Shown: piece by piece, positions 25,022-38,414 of the stretch
How positions within the stretch are numbered: the first letter of the stretch is position 1
How the letters are laid out: every line of letters starts with the position of its first letter
Assembly: GCA_036245805.1 (NCBI GenBank)
Contig: BTRK01000005.1
Location: 49,344,553-49,408,552, forward strand
Source of the DNA: Pristionchus mayeri
Lineage: Eukaryota > Nematoda > Chromadorea > Rhabditida > Neodiplogasteridae
Reading direction: 5' to 3'
Length of the DNA stretch: 64,000 bases
Program-made: the position numbers and the translations under genes
Notes under the pieces: model-generated
The model's database searches: none
What the model saw: the letters and a program-made list of their open reading frames with translations, nothing else
What the model was told of the DNA's origin: nothing

Positions 25022-26769
25022 GGGGAACAAGACGATGCAATCAAATCTTTACCGGAGAGAAGTTCGCTAATATGGACCGAGTAAAAAGTAGAGATGATGA
25101 ACAGACCGTGATTAACATTTGGCCTTAGAGAATGTAGCTCCATTTAAAAAATAGGTCTTGCACGCATCGAGAAAGACGATCACTTTGCGAAAAAAAGGGA
25201 ACAAGACGATGCAATCAAATCTTTACCGGAGAGAAGTTCGCTAATATGGACCGAGTAAAAAGTAGAGATGATGAACAGACCGTGATTAACATTTGGCCTT
25301 AGAGAATGTAGCTCCATTTAAAAAATAGGTCTTGCACGCATCGAGAAAGACGATCACTTTGCGAAAAAAAGGGAACAAGACGATGCAATCAACACTTTAG
25401 CGGAGAGAAGTTCGCTAATATGGACCGAGTAAAAAGTAGAAATGATGAACAGACCGTGTTTAACATTTGGCCTTAGAGAATTTAGCTCCATTTCAAAGAA
25501 TAGGTCTTGCACGCGTCGAGAAAGACGATCACTTTGCGAAAAAAGGGGAACAAGACGATGCAATCAAAACTTTAGCGGAGAGAAGTTCGCTAATATGGAC
25601 CGAGTAAAAAGTAGAGATGATGAACAGACCGTGCTTAACATTTGGCCTTAGAGAATGTAGCTCCATTTAAATAATAGGTCTTGCACGCATCGAGTAAGAC
25701 GATCACTGCGAAAAAAGGGGAACAAGACGATGCAATCAAATCTTTACCGGAGAGAAGTTCGCTAATATGGACCGAGTAAAAAGTAGAAATGATGAACAGA
25801 CCGTGTTTAACATTTGGCCTTAGAGAATTTAGCTCCATTTAAAAAATAGGTCTTGCACGCATCGAGTAAGACGATCTCTTTGCGAAAAAAGGGGATCAAG
25901 ACGATGCAAACAAAACTTTAGCGGAGAGAAGTTCGCTAATATGGACCGAGTAAAAAGTAGAGATGATGAACAGACCGTGCTTAACATTTGGCCTTAGAGA
26001 ATGTAGCTCCATTTTTAAAAAAATAGGTCTTGCACGCATCGAGAAAGACGATCACTTTGCGAAAAAAGACGATCACTTTGCGAAAAAAGGGAACAAGACG
26101 ATGCAATCAAAACTTTACCGGAGAGAAGTTCGCTAATATGGACCGAGTAAAAAGTAGAGATGATGAACGGACCGTGCTTAACATTTGGCCTTAGAGAATG
26201 TAGCTCCATTGCAAAGAATAGGTCTTGCACGCATCGAGAAAGACGATCACTTTGCGAAAAAAGGGGAACAAGACGATGCAATCAAATCTTTACGGGAGAG
26301 AAGTTCGCTAATATGGACCGAGTAAAAAGTAGAGATGATGAACAGACCGTGATTAACATTTGGCCTTAGAGAATGTAGCTCCATTTAAAAAATAGGTCTT
26401 GCACGCATCGAGTAAGACGATCTCTTTGCGAAAAAAGGGGATCAAGACGATGCAAACAAAACTTTAGCGGAGAGAAGTTCGCTAATATGGACCGAGTAAA
26501 AAGTAGAGATGATGAACAGACCGTGCTTAACATTTGGCCTTAGAGAATGTAGCTCCATTTTTAAAAAAATAGGTCTTGCACGCATCGAGAAAGACGATCA
26601 CTTTGCGAAAAAAGACGATCACTTTGCGAAAAAAGGGGAACAAGACGATGCAATCAAATCTTTACGGGAGAGAAGTTCGCTAATATGGACCGAGTAAAAA
26701 GTAGAGATGATGAACAGACCGTGATTAACATTTGGCCTTAGAGAATGTAGCTCCATTTAAAAAATAGTT

Positions 26770-28150
26770 CTTGCACGCATCGAGAAAGACGATCACTTTG
26801 CGAAAAAAGGGAACAAGACGATGCAATCAAAACTTTACCGGAGAGAAGTTCGCTAATATGGACCGAGTAAAAAGTAGAGATGATGAACAGACCGTGCTTA
26901 ACATTTGGCCTTAGAGAATGTAGCTCCATTGCAAAGAATAGGTCTTGCACGCATCGAGAAAGACGATCACTTTGCGAAAAAAGGGGAACAAGACGATGCA
27001 ATCAAAACTTTAGCGGAGAGAAGTTCGCTAATATGAACCGAGTACAAAGTAGAGATGATGAACAGACCGTGATTAACATTTGGACTTAGAGAATGTAGCT
27101 CCATTTAAAAAAATAGGTCTTGCACGCATCGAGAAAGACGATCACTTTGCGAAAAAAAGGGAACAAGACGATGCAATCAAATCTTTACGGGAGAGAAGTT
27201 CGCTAATATGGACCGAGTAAAAACTAGAGATGATGAACAGACCGTGCTTAACATTTGGCCTTAGAGAATGTAGCTCCATTTAAAAAATAGGTCTTGCACG
27301 CATCGAGAAAGACGATCACTTTGCGAAAAAAAGGGAACAAGACGATGCAATCAAATCTTTACGGGAGAGAAGTTCGCTAATATGGACCGAGTAAAAACTA
27401 GAGATGATGAACAGACCGTGCTTAACATTTGGACTTAGAGAATGTAGCTCCATTTAAAAAAATAGGTCTTGCACGCATCGAGAAAGACGATCACTTTGCG
27501 AAAAAAAGGGAACAAGACGATGCAATCAAATCTTTACGGGAGAGAAGTTCGCTAATATGGACCGAGTAAAAACTAGAGATGATGAACAGACCGTGCTTAA
27601 CATTTGGCCTTAGAGAATGTAGCTCCATTTAAAAAATAGGTCTTGCACGCATCGAGAAAGACGATCACTTTGCGAAAAAAGGGAACAAGACGATGCAATC
27701 AAAACTTTACCGGAGAGAAGTTCGCTAATATGGACCGAGTAAAAAGTAGAGATGATGAACAGACCGTGCTTAACATTTGGCCTTAGAGAATGTAGCTCCA
27801 TTGCAAAGAATAGGTCTTGCACGCATCGAGAAAGACGATCACTTTGCGAAAAAAGGGGAACAAGACGATGCAATCAAAACTTTAGCGGAGAGAAGTTCGC
27901 TAATATGAACCGAGTACAAAGTAGAGATGATGAACAGACCGTGATTAACATTTGGACTTAGAGAATGTAGCTCCATTTAAAAAAATAGGTCTTGCACGCA
28001 TCGAGAAAGACGATCACTTTGCGAAAAAAAGGGAACAAGACGATGCAATCAAATCTTTACGGGAGAGAAGTTCGCTAATATGGACCGAGTAAAAACTAGA
28101 GATGATGAACAGACCGTGCTTAACATTTGGCCTTAGAGAATGTAGCTCCA
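26770..28150 (+). repeat. 872-bp five-monomer repeat with inner 174-175-bp copies
   Basis: About 26770-27275 recurs at about 27640-28147 (872 bp). Between them, near-identical monomers with aaaactagagatg and tttacggg repeat in tandem (about 27.17-27.60 kb). The aaaactagag form (usual aaaagtagag) starts here and spreads to the right, which dates this local amplification after the split of B1 from B2. Confidence 0.7.
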
Positions 28151-30955
28151 TTTAAAAAATAGGTCTTGCACGCATCGAGTAAGACGATCCCTTTGCGAAA
28201 AAAGGGGAACAAGACGATGCAATCAAATCTTTACGGGAGAGAAGTTCGCTAATATGGACCGAGTAAAAACTAGAGATGATGAACAGACCGTGCTTAACAT
28301 TTGGCCTTAGAGAATGTAGCTCCATTTAAAAAAATAGGTCTTGCACGCATCGAGAAAGACGATCACTTTGCGAAAAAAAGGGAACAAGACGATGCAATCA
28401 AATCTTTACGGGAGAGAAGTTCGCTAATATGGACCGAGTAAAAAGTAGAGATGATGAACAGACCGTGCTTAACATTTGGCCTTAGAGAATATAGCTCCAT
28501 TTCAAAGAATATGTCTTGCACGCATCGAGAAAGACGATCACTTTGCGAAAAAAGGGGAACAAGACGATGCAACCAAATCTTTAGCGGAGAGAAGTTCGCT
28601 AATATGGACCGAGTAAAAAGTAGAGATGATGAACAGACCGTGCTTAACATTTGGCCTTAGAGAATGTAGCTCCATTTTTAAAAAAATAGGTCTTGCACGC
28701 ATCGAGAAAGACGATCACTTTGCGAAAAAAGACGATCACTTTGCGAAAAAAGGGAACAAGACGATGCAATCAAAACTTTACGGGAGAGAAGTTCGCTAAT
28801 ATGGACCGAGTAAAAACTAGAGATGATGAACAGACCGTGCTTAACATTTGGCCTTAGAGAATGTAGCTCCATTTCAAAGAATATGTCTTGCACGCATCGA
28901 GAAAGACGATCACTTTGCGAAAAAAGGGGAACAAGACGATGCAACCAAATCTTTAGCGGAGAGAAGTTCGCTAATATGGACCGAGTAAAAAGTAGAAATG
29001 ATGAACAGACCGTGCTTAACATTTGGCCTTAAAGAATGTAGCTCCATTTCAAAGAATATGTCTTGCACGCATCGAGAAAGACGATCACTTTGCGAAAAAA
29101 GGGGAACAAGACGATGCAATCAAAACTTTACGGGAGAGAAGTTCGCTAATATGGACCGAGTAAAAAGTAGAGATGATGAACAGACCGTGATTAACATTTG
29201 GCCGTAGAGAATTTAGCTCCATTTCAAAGAATAGGTCTTGCACGCGTCGAGAAAGACGATCACTTTGCGAAAAAAGGGGAACAAGACGATGCAACCAAAT
29301 CTTTAGCGGAGAGAAGTTCGCTTATATGGGCCGAGTAAAAAGTAGAGATGACCGTGCTTAACATTTGGCCTTAGAGAATGTAGCTCCATTGCAAAGAATA
29401 GGTCTTGCACGCATCGAGAAAGACGATCACTTTGCGAAAAAAGGGGAACAAGACGATGCAATCAAAACTTTAGCGGAGAGAAGTTCGCTAATATGAACCG
29501 AGTACAAAGTAGAGATGATGAACAGACCGTGATTAACATTTGGACTTAGAGAATGTAGCTCCATTTAAAAAAATAGGTCTTGCACGCATCGAGAAAGACG
29601 ATCACTTTGCGAAAAAAAGGGAACAAGACGATGCAATCAAATCTTTACGGGAGAGAAGTTCGCTAATATGGACCGAGTAAAAACTAGAGATGATGAACAG
29701 ACCGTGCTTAACATTTGGCCTTAGAGAATGTAGCTCCATTTAAAAAATAGGTCTTGCACGCATCGAGTAAGACGATCCCTTTGCGAAAAAAGGGGAACAA
29801 GACGATGCAATCAAATCTTTACGGGAGAGAAGTTCGCTAATATGGACCGAGTAAAAACTAGAGATGATGAACAGACCGTGCTTAACATTTGGCCTTAGAG
29901 AATGTAGCTCCATTTAAAAAAATAGGTCTTGCACGCATCGAGAAAGACGATCACTTTGCGAAAAAAAGGGAACAAGACGATGCAATCAAATCTTTACGGG
30001 AGAGAAGTTCGCTAATATGGACCGAGTAAAAAGTAGAGATGATGAACAGACCGTGCTTAACATTTGGCCTTAGAGAATATAGCTCCATTTCAAAGAATAT
30101 GTCTTGCACGCATCGAGAAAGACGATCACTTTGCGAAAAAAGGGGAACAAGACGATGCAACCAAATCTTTAGCGGAGAGAAGTTCGCTAATATGGACCGA
30201 GTAAAAAGTAGAGATGATGAACAGACCGTGCTTAACATTTGGCCTTAGAGAATGTAGCTCCATTTTTAAAAAAATAGGTCTTGCACGCATCGAGAAAGAC
30301 GATCACTTTGCGAAAAAAGACGATCACTTTGCGAAAAAAGGGAACAAGACGATGCAATCAAAACTTTACGGGAGAGAAGTTCGCTAATATGGACCGAGTA
30401 AAAACTAGAGATGATGAACAGACCGTGCTTAACATTTGGCCTTAGAGAATGTAGCTCCATTTCAAAGAATATGTCTTGCACGCATCGAGAAAGACGATCA
30501 CTTTGCGAAAAAAGGGGAACAAGACGATGCAACCAAATCTTTAGCGGAGAGAAGTTCGCTAATATGGACCGAGTAAAAAGTAGAAATGATGAACAGACCG
30601 TGCTTAACATTTGGCCTTAAAGAATGTAGCTCCATTTCAAAGAATATGTCTTGCACGCATCGAGAAAGACGATCACTTTGCGAAAAAAGGGGAACAAGAC
30701 GATGCAATCAAAACTTTACGGGAGAGAAGTTCGCTAATATGGACCGAGTAAAAAGTAGAGATGATGAACAGACCGTGATTAACATTTGGCCGTAGAGAAT
30801 TTAGCTCCATTTCAAAGAATAGGTCTTGCACGCGTCGAGAAAGACGATCACTTTGCGAAAAAAGGGGAACAAGACGATGCAACCAAATCTTTAGCGGAGA
30901 GAAGTTCGCTTATATGGGCCGAGTAAAAAGTAGAGATGACCGTGCTTAACATTTG
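27770..30955 (+). repeat. 1588-bp nine-monomer repeat, two tandem copies
   Basis: About 27770-29365 and 29366-30955 match at 1588 bp. Shared marks are cgatccctttgcg (near 28187 and 29775), gagaatatagctcc (near 28490 and 30078), the 21-bp duplication (near 28720 and 30308), tggccgtagag (near 29199 and 30787) and the odd tatatgggccgag with an 8-bp deletion (near 29323 and 30911). By eye the copies are almost identical, so this is one of the youngest large duplications here. Confidence 0.87.
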
Positions 30956-31149
30956 GCCTTAGAGAATGTAGCTCCATTTCAAAGAATATGTCTTGCACGC
31001 ATCGAGAAAGACGATCACTTTGCGAAAAAAGGGGAACAAGACGATGCAATCAAAACTTTACGGGAGAGAAGTTCGCTAATATGGACCGAGTAAAAAGTAG
31101 AGATGATGAACAGACCGTGATTAACATTTGGCCTTAGAGAATGTAGCTC

Positions 31150-32140
31150 CATTTAAAAAAAAATAGGTCTTGCACGCATCGAGAAAGACGATCACTTTGC
31201 GAAAAAAGACGATCACTTTGCGAAAAAAGGGGAACAAGACGATGCAATCAAATCTTTACGGGAAAGAAGTTCGCTAATATGGACCGAGTAAAAAGTAGAG
31301 ATGATGAACAGACCGTGATTAACATTTGGCCTTAGAGAATGTAGCTCCATTTAAAAAATAGTTCTTGCACGCATCGAGAAAGACGATCACTTTGCGAAAA
31401 AAGGGAACAAGACGATGCAATCAAAACTTTACCGGAGAGAAGTTCGCTAATATGGACCGAGTAAAAAGTAGAGATGATGAACAGACCGTGCTTAACATTT
31501 GGCCTTAGAGAATGTAGCTCCATTGCAAAGAATAGGTCTTGCACGCATCGAGAAAGACGATCACTTTGCGAAAAAAGGGGAACAAGACGATGCAATCAAA
31601 ACTTTAGCGGAGAGAAGTTCGCTAATATGGACCGAGTAAAAAGTAGAGATGATGAACAGACCGTGCTTAACATTTGGCCTTAGAGAATTTAGCTCCATTT
31701 AAAAAAAAATAGGTCTTGCACGCATCGAGAAAGACGATCACTTTGCGAAAAAAGACGATCACTTTGCGAAAAAAGGGGAACAAGACGATGCAATCAAATC
31801 TTTACGGGAAAGAAGTTCGCTAATATGGACCGAGTAAAAAGTAGAGATGATGAACAGACAGTGATTAACATTTGGCCTTAGAGAATGTAGCTCCATTTAA
31901 AAAATAGTTCTTGCACGCATCGAGAAAGACGATCACTTTGCGAAAAAAGGGAACAAGACGATGCAATCAAAACTTTACCGGAGAGAAGTTCGCTAATATG
32001 GACCGAGTAAAAAGTAGAGATGATGAACAGACCGTGCTTAACATTTGGCCTTAGAGAATGTAGCTCCATTGCAAAGAATAGGTCTTGCACGCATCGAGAA
32101 AGACGATCACTTTGCGAAAAAAGGGGAACAAGACGATGCA
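31150..32140 (+). repeat. 546-bp trimer, two tandem copies
   Basis: About 31150-31600 and 31696-32140 match at 546 bp. Each copy starts with the longest A-run seen after ccattt (nine A), then a 21-bp duplication monomer with tttacgggaaag, then an atagttcttgc monomer, then a ccattgcaaag monomer. The trimer is one 196-bp and two ordinary monomers. Confidence 0.8.
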
Positions 32141-33921
32141 ACCAAATCTTTAGCGGAGAGAAGTTCGCTTATATGGACCGAGTAAAAAATAGAGATGACC
32201 GTGCTTAACATTTGGCCTTAGAGAATGTAGCTCCATTTCAAAGAATAGGTCTTGCACGCATCGAGAAAGACGATCACTTTGCGAAAAAAGGGGAACAAGA
32301 CGATGCAATCAAAACTTTAGCGGAGAGAAGTTCGCTAATATGGACCGAGTAAAAAGTAGAAATGATGAACAGACCGTGCTTAACATTTGGCCTTAAAGAA
32401 TGTAGCTCCATTTCAAAGAATATGTCTTGCACGCATCGAGAAAGACGATCACTTTGCGAAAAAAGGGGAACAAGACGATGCAATCAAAACTTTAGCGGAG
32501 AGAAGTTCGCTAATATGGACCGAGTAAAAAGTAGAAATGATGAACAGACCGTGCTTAACATTTGGCCTTAAAGAATGTAGCTCCATTTCAAAGAATATGT
32601 CTTGCACGCATCGAGAAAGACGATCACTTTGCGAAAAAAGGGGAACAAGACGATGCAATCAAAACTTTAGCGGAGAGAAGTTCGCTAATATGGACCGAGT
32701 AAAAAGTAGAAATGATGAACAGACCGTGCTTAACATTTGGCCTTAAAGAATGTAGCTCCATTTCAAAGAATATGTCTTGCACGCATCGAGAAAGACGATC
32801 ACTTTGCGAAAAAAGACGATCACTTTGCGAAAAAAGGGGAACAAGACGATGCAATCAAATCTTTACGGGAAAGAAGTTCGCTAATATGGACCGAGTAAAA
32901 AGTAGAGATGATGAACAGACAGTGATTAACATTTGGCCTTAGAGAATGTAGCTCCATTTAAAAAATAGTTCTTGCACGCATCGAGAAAGACGATCACTTT
33001 GCGAAAAAAGGGAACAAGACGATGCAATCAAAACTTTACCGGAGAGAAGTTCGCTAATATGGACCGAGTAAAAAGTAGAGATGATGAACAGACCGTGCTT
33101 AACATTTGGCCTTAGAGAATGTAGCTCCATTGCAAAGAATAGGTCTTGCACGCATCGAGAAAGACGATCACTTTGCGAAAAAAGGGGAACAAGACGATGC
33201 AACCAAATCTTTAGCGGAGAGAAGTTCGCTTATATGGACCGAGTAAAAAGTAGAGATGACCGTGCTTAACATTTGGCCTTAGAGAATGTAGCTCCATTTC
33301 AAAGAATAGGTCTTGCACGCATCGAGAAAGACGATCACTTTGCGAAAAAAGGGGAACAAGACGATGCAATCAAAACTTTAGCGGAGAGAAGTTCGCTAAT
33401 ATGGACCGAGTAAAAAGTAGAAATGATGAACAGACCGTGCTTAACATTTGGCCTTAAAGAATGTAGCTCCATTTCAAAGAATATGTCTTGCACGCATCGA
33501 GAAAGACGATCACTTTGCGAAAAAAGGGGAACAAGACGATGCAATCAAAACTTTAGCGGAGAGAAGTTCGCTAATATGGACCGAGTAAAAAGTAGAAATG
33601 ATGAACAGACCGTGCTTAACATTTGGCCTTAAAGAATGTAGCTCCATTTCAAAGAATATGTCTTGCACGCATCGAGAAAGACGATCACTTTGCGAAAAAA
33701 GGGGAACAAGACGATGCAATCAAAACTTTAGCGGAGAGAAGTTCGCTAATATGGACCGAGTAAAAAGTAGAAATGATGAACAGACCGTGCTTAACATTTG
33801 GCCTTAAAGAATGTAGCTCCATTTCAAAGAATATGTCTTGCACGCATCGAGAAAGACGATCACTTTGCGAAAAAAGACGATCACTTTGCGAAAAAAGGGG
33901 AACAAGACGATGCAATCAAAT
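31800..33921 (+). repeat. 1061-bp six-monomer repeat, two tandem copies
   Basis: About 31800-32860 and 32861-33921 match at 1061 bp. The first copy has gaacagacagtg near 31853; the second has the same change near 32914. Each copy contains one 167-bp deletion monomer followed by three almost identical 175-bp ccttaaag monomers (near 32274, 32449 and 32624 in copy one), so a monomer triplication is nested in the larger unit. A small difference is aaaaaatagag near 32187 against aaaaagtagag near 33248. Confidence 0.87.
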
Positions 33922-35489
33922 CTTTACCGGAGAGAAGTTCGCTAATATGGACCGAGTAAAAAGTAGAGATGATGAACAGACCGTGATTAACATTTGGCCT
34001 TAGAGAATGTAGCTCCATTTAAAAAATAGGTCTTGCACGCATCGAGAAAGACGATCACTTTGCGAAAAAAAGGGAACAAGACGATGCAATCAAATCTTTA
34101 CGGGAGAGAAGTTCGCTAATATGGACCGAGTAAAAACTAGAGATGATGAACAGACCGTGCTTAACATTTGGCCTTAGAGAATGTAGCTCCATTTCAAAGA
34201 ATATGTCTTGCACGCATCGAGAAAGACGATCACTTTGCGAAAAAAGGGGAACAAGACGATGCAACCAAATCTTTAGCGGAGAGAAGTTCGCTAATATGGA
34301 CCGAGTAAAAACTAGAGATGATGAACAGACCGTGCTTAACATTTGGCCTTAGAGAATGTAGCTCCATTTCAAAGAATAGGTCTTGCACGCATCGAGAAAG
34401 ACGATCACTTTGCGAAAAAAGGGGAACAAGACGATGCAATCAAAACTTTAGCGGAGAGAAGTTCGCTAATATGGACCGAGTAAAAAGTAGAAATGATGAA
34501 CAGACCGTGCTTAACATTTGGCCTTAAAGAATGTAGCTCCATTTCAAAGAATATGTCTTGCACGCATCGATAAAGACGATCACTTTGCGAAAAAAGGGGA
34601 ACAAGACGATGCAACCAAATCTTTAGCGGAGAGAAGTTCGCTAATATGGACCGAGTAAAAAGTAGAAATGATGAACAGACCGTGCTTAACATTTGGCCTT
34701 AAAGAATGTAGCTCCATTTCAAAGAATATGTCTTGCACGCATCGATAAAGACGATCACTTTGCGAAAAAAGGGGAACAAGACGATGCAATCAAATCTTTA
34801 GCGGAGAGAAGTTCGCTAATATGGACCGAGTAAAAAGTAGAGATGATGAACAGACCGTGATTAACATTTGGCCTTAGAGAATGTAGCTCCATTTAAAAAA
34901 TAGGTCTTGCACGCATCGAGAAAGACGATCACTTTGCGAAAAAAAGGGAACAAGACGATGCAATCAAAACTTTACCGGAGAGAAGTTCGCTAATATGGAC
35001 CGAGTAAAAAGTAGAGATGATGAACAGACCGTGATTAACATTTGGCCTTAGAGAATGTAGCTCCATTTAAAAAATAGGTCTTGCACGCATCGAGAAAGAC
35101 GATCACTTTGCGAAAAAAAGGGAACAAGACGATGCAATCAAATCTTTACGGGAGAGAAGTTCGCTAATATGGACCGAGTAAAAACTAGAGATGATGAACA
35201 GACCGTGCTTAACATTTGGCCTTAAAGAATGTAGCTCCATTTCAAAGAATATGTCTTGCACGCATCGAGAAAGACGATCACTTTGCGAAAAAAGGGGAAC
35301 AAGACGATGCAATCAAAACTTTAGCGGAGAGAAGTTCGCTAATATGGACCGAGTAAAAAGTAGAAATGATGAACAGACCGTGCTTAACATTTGGCCTTAA
35401 AGAATGTAGCTCCATTTCAAAGAATATGTCTTGCACGCATCGAGAAAGACGATCACTTTGCGAAAAAAGGGGAACAAGACGATGCAACC

Positions 35490-37200
35490 AAATCTTTAGC
35501 GGAGAGAAGTTCGCTTATATGGACCGAGTAAAAAGTAGAGATGACCGTTCTTAACATTTGGCCTTAGAGAATGTAGCTCCATTTCAAAGAATAGGTCTTG
35601 CACGCATCGAGAAAGACGATCACTTTGCGAAAAAAGGGGAACAAGACGATGCAACCAAATCTTTAGCGGAGAGAAGTTCGCTTATATGGACCGAGTAAAA
35701 AGTAGAGATGACCGTTCTTAACATTTGGCCTTAGAGAATGTAGCTCCATTTCAAAGAATAGGTCTTGCACGCATCGAGAAAGACGATCACTTTGCGAAAA
35801 AAGGGGAACAAGACGATGCAATCAAATCTTTAGCGGAGAGAAGTTCGCTAATATGGACCGAGTAAAAAGTAGAGATGATGAACAGACCGTGATTAACATT
35901 TGGCCTTAGAGAATGTAGCTCCATTTAAAAAATAGGTCTTGCACGCATCGAGAAAGACGATCACTTTGCGAAAAAAAGGGAACAAGACGATGCAATCAAA
36001 ACTTTACCGGAGAGAAGTTCGCTAATATGGACCGAGTAAAAAGTAGAGATGATGAACAGACCGTGATTAACATTTGGCCTTAGAGAATGTAGCTCCATTT
36101 CAAAGAATATGTCTTGCACGCATCGAGAAAGACGATCACTTTGCGAAAAAAGGGGAACAAGACGATGCAACCAAATCTTTAGCGGAGAGAAGTTCGCTTA
36201 TATGGACCGAGTAAAAAGTAGAGATGACCGTTCTTAACATTTGGCCTTAGAGAATGTAGCTCCATTTCAAAGAATAGGTCTTGCACGCATCGAGAAAGAC
36301 GATCACTTTGCGAAAAAAGGGGAACAAGACGATGCAACCAAATCTTTAGCGGAGAGAAGTTCGCTTATATGGACCGAGTAAAAAGTAGAGATGACCGTTC
36401 TTAACATTTGGCCTTAGAGAATGTAGCTCCATTTCAAAGAATAGGTCTTGCACGCATCGAGAAAGACGATCACTTTGCGAAAAAAGGGGAACAAGACGAT
36501 GCAATCAAATCTTTAGCGGAGAGAAGTTCGCTAATATGGACCGAGTAAAAAGTAGAGATGATGAACAGACCGTGATTAACATTTGGCCTTAGAGAATGTA
36601 GCTCCATTTAAAAAATAGGTCTTGCACGCATCGAGAAAGACGATCACTTTGCGAAAAAAAGGGAACAAGACGATGCAATCAAAACTTTACCGGAGAGAAG
36701 TTCGCTAATATGGACCGAGTAAAAAGTAGAGATGATGAACAGACCGTGATTAACATTTGGCCTTAGAGAATGTAGCTCCATTTAAAAAATAGGTCTTGCA
36801 CGCATCGAGAAAGACGATCACTTTGCGAAAAAAAGGGAACAAGACGATGCAATCAAATCTTTACGGGAGAGAAGTTCGCTAATATGACCCGAGTAAAAAC
36901 TAGAGATGATGAACAGACCGTGCTTAACATTTGGCCTTAAAGAATGTAGCTCCATTTCAAAGAATATGTCTTGCACGCATCGAGAAAGACGATCACTTTG
37001 CGAAAAAAGGGGAACAAGACGATGCAACCAAATCTTTAGCGGAGAGAAGTTCGCTTATATGGACCGAGTAAAAAGTAGAGATGACCGTTCTTAACATTTG
37101 GCCTTAGAGAATGTAGCTCCATTTCAAAGAATAGGTCTTGCACGCATCGAGAAAGACGATCACTTTGCGAAAAAAGGGGAACAAGACGATGCAATCAAAT
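35490..37200 (+). repeat. 683-bp four-monomer repeat
   Basis: About 35490-36170 recurs at about 36171-36855, with a partial third copy from about 37028. Each unit is two 167-bp gaccgttctt monomers, one monomer with gtgattaac and a poly-A, and one tttaccgg monomer (167+167+175+174). One private change in the second copy is aatatgacccgag near 36885 for aatatggaccgag. Confidence 0.75.
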
Positions 37201-38414
37201 CTTTAGCGGAGAGAAGTTCGCTAATATGGACCGAGTAAAAAGTAGAGATGATGAACAGACCGTGCTTAACATTTGGCCTTAGAGAATGTAGCTCCATTTC
37301 AAAGAATAGGTCTTGCACGCATCGAGAAAGACGATCACTTTGCGAAAAAAGGGGAACAAGACGATGCAATTAAAACTTTAGCGGAGAGAAGTTCGCTAAT
37401 ATGAACCGAGTACAAAGTAGAGATGATGAACAGACCGTGATTAACATTTGGCCTTAGAGAATGTAGCTCCATTGCAAAGAATAGGTCTTGCACGCATCGA
37501 GAAAGACGATCACTTTGCGAAAAAAAGGGAACAAGACGATGCAATCAAAACTTTAGCGGAGAGAAGTTCGCTAATATGGACCGAGTAAAAAGTAGAAATG
37601 ATGAACAGACCGTGTTTAACATTTGGCCTTAGAGAATGTAGCTCCATTGCAAAGAATAGGTCTTGCACGCATCGAGAAAGACGATCACTTTGCGAAAAAA
37701 GGGGAACAAGACGATGCAATTAAAACTTTAGCGGAGAGAAGTTCGCTAATATGAACCGAGTACAAAGTAGAGATGATGAACAGACCGTGATTAACATTTG
37801 GCCTTAGAGAATGTAGCTCCATTTAAAAAATAGGTCTTGCACGCATCGAGTAAGACGATCTCTTTGCGAAAAAAGGGGAACAAGACGATGTAATCAACAC
37901 TTTAGCGGAGAGAAGTTCGCTAATATGAACCGAGTACAAAGTAGAGATGATGAACAGACCGTGATTAACATTTGGCCTTAGAGAATGTAGCTCCATTTCA
38001 AAGAATATGTCTTGCACGCATCGAGAAAGACGATCACTTTGCGAAAAAAGGGGAACAAGACGATGCAACCAAATCTTTAGCGGAGAGAAGTTCGCTTATA
38101 TGGACCGAGTAAAAAGTAGGGATGACCGTGCTTAACATTTGGCTTTAGAGAATGTAGCTCCATTTCAAAGAATAGGTCTTGCACGCATCGAGAAAGACGA
38201 TCACTTTGCGAAAAAAAGGGAACAAGACGATGCAATCAAAACTTTAGCGGAGAGAAGTTCGCTAATATGGACCGAGTAAAAAGTAGAAATGATGAACAGA
38301 CCGTGTTTAACATTTGGCCTTAGAGAATGTAGCTCCATTGCAAAGAATAGGTCTTGCACGCATCGAGAAAGACGATCACTTTGCGAAAAAAGGGGAACAA
38401 GACGATGCAATCAA

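Larger units (their letters stand above)
19931..31140 (+). repeat. Zone B2: tttaccgg/tttacggg monomers rich in 21-bp duplications
   Basis: Monomers here carry tttaccggag or tttacgggag in place of tttagcggag, ccattgcaaag or a poly-A in place of ccatttcaaag, atagttcttgc beside ataggtcttgc, gcgtcgagaaag in several copies, and aaaactagag from about 27 kb on. About half of the window's 21-bp duplication monomers lie here. Shorter homologous blocks are dispersed: 20.17-21.80 kb matches 23.03-24.65 kb at 2859 bp, and 22.13-23.01 kb matches 25.73-26.61 kb at about 3595 bp. Confidence 0.85.
31141..37370 (+). repeat. Zone B3: ccttaaag monomers and 167-bp deletion monomers
   Basis: Two features mark this zone. 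One is ccttaaagaatg in place of ccttagagaatg, in runs of near-identical 175-bp monomers with gtagaaatg. The other is frequent 167-bp monomers with ttcgcttatatgg and gagatgaccg. A further variant, cgcatcgataaag, occurs twice in adjacent monomers (near 34565 and 34740). The zone passes gradually into B4 near 37.4 kb, where aattaaaac and ccattgcaaag monomers dominate. Confidence 0.75.
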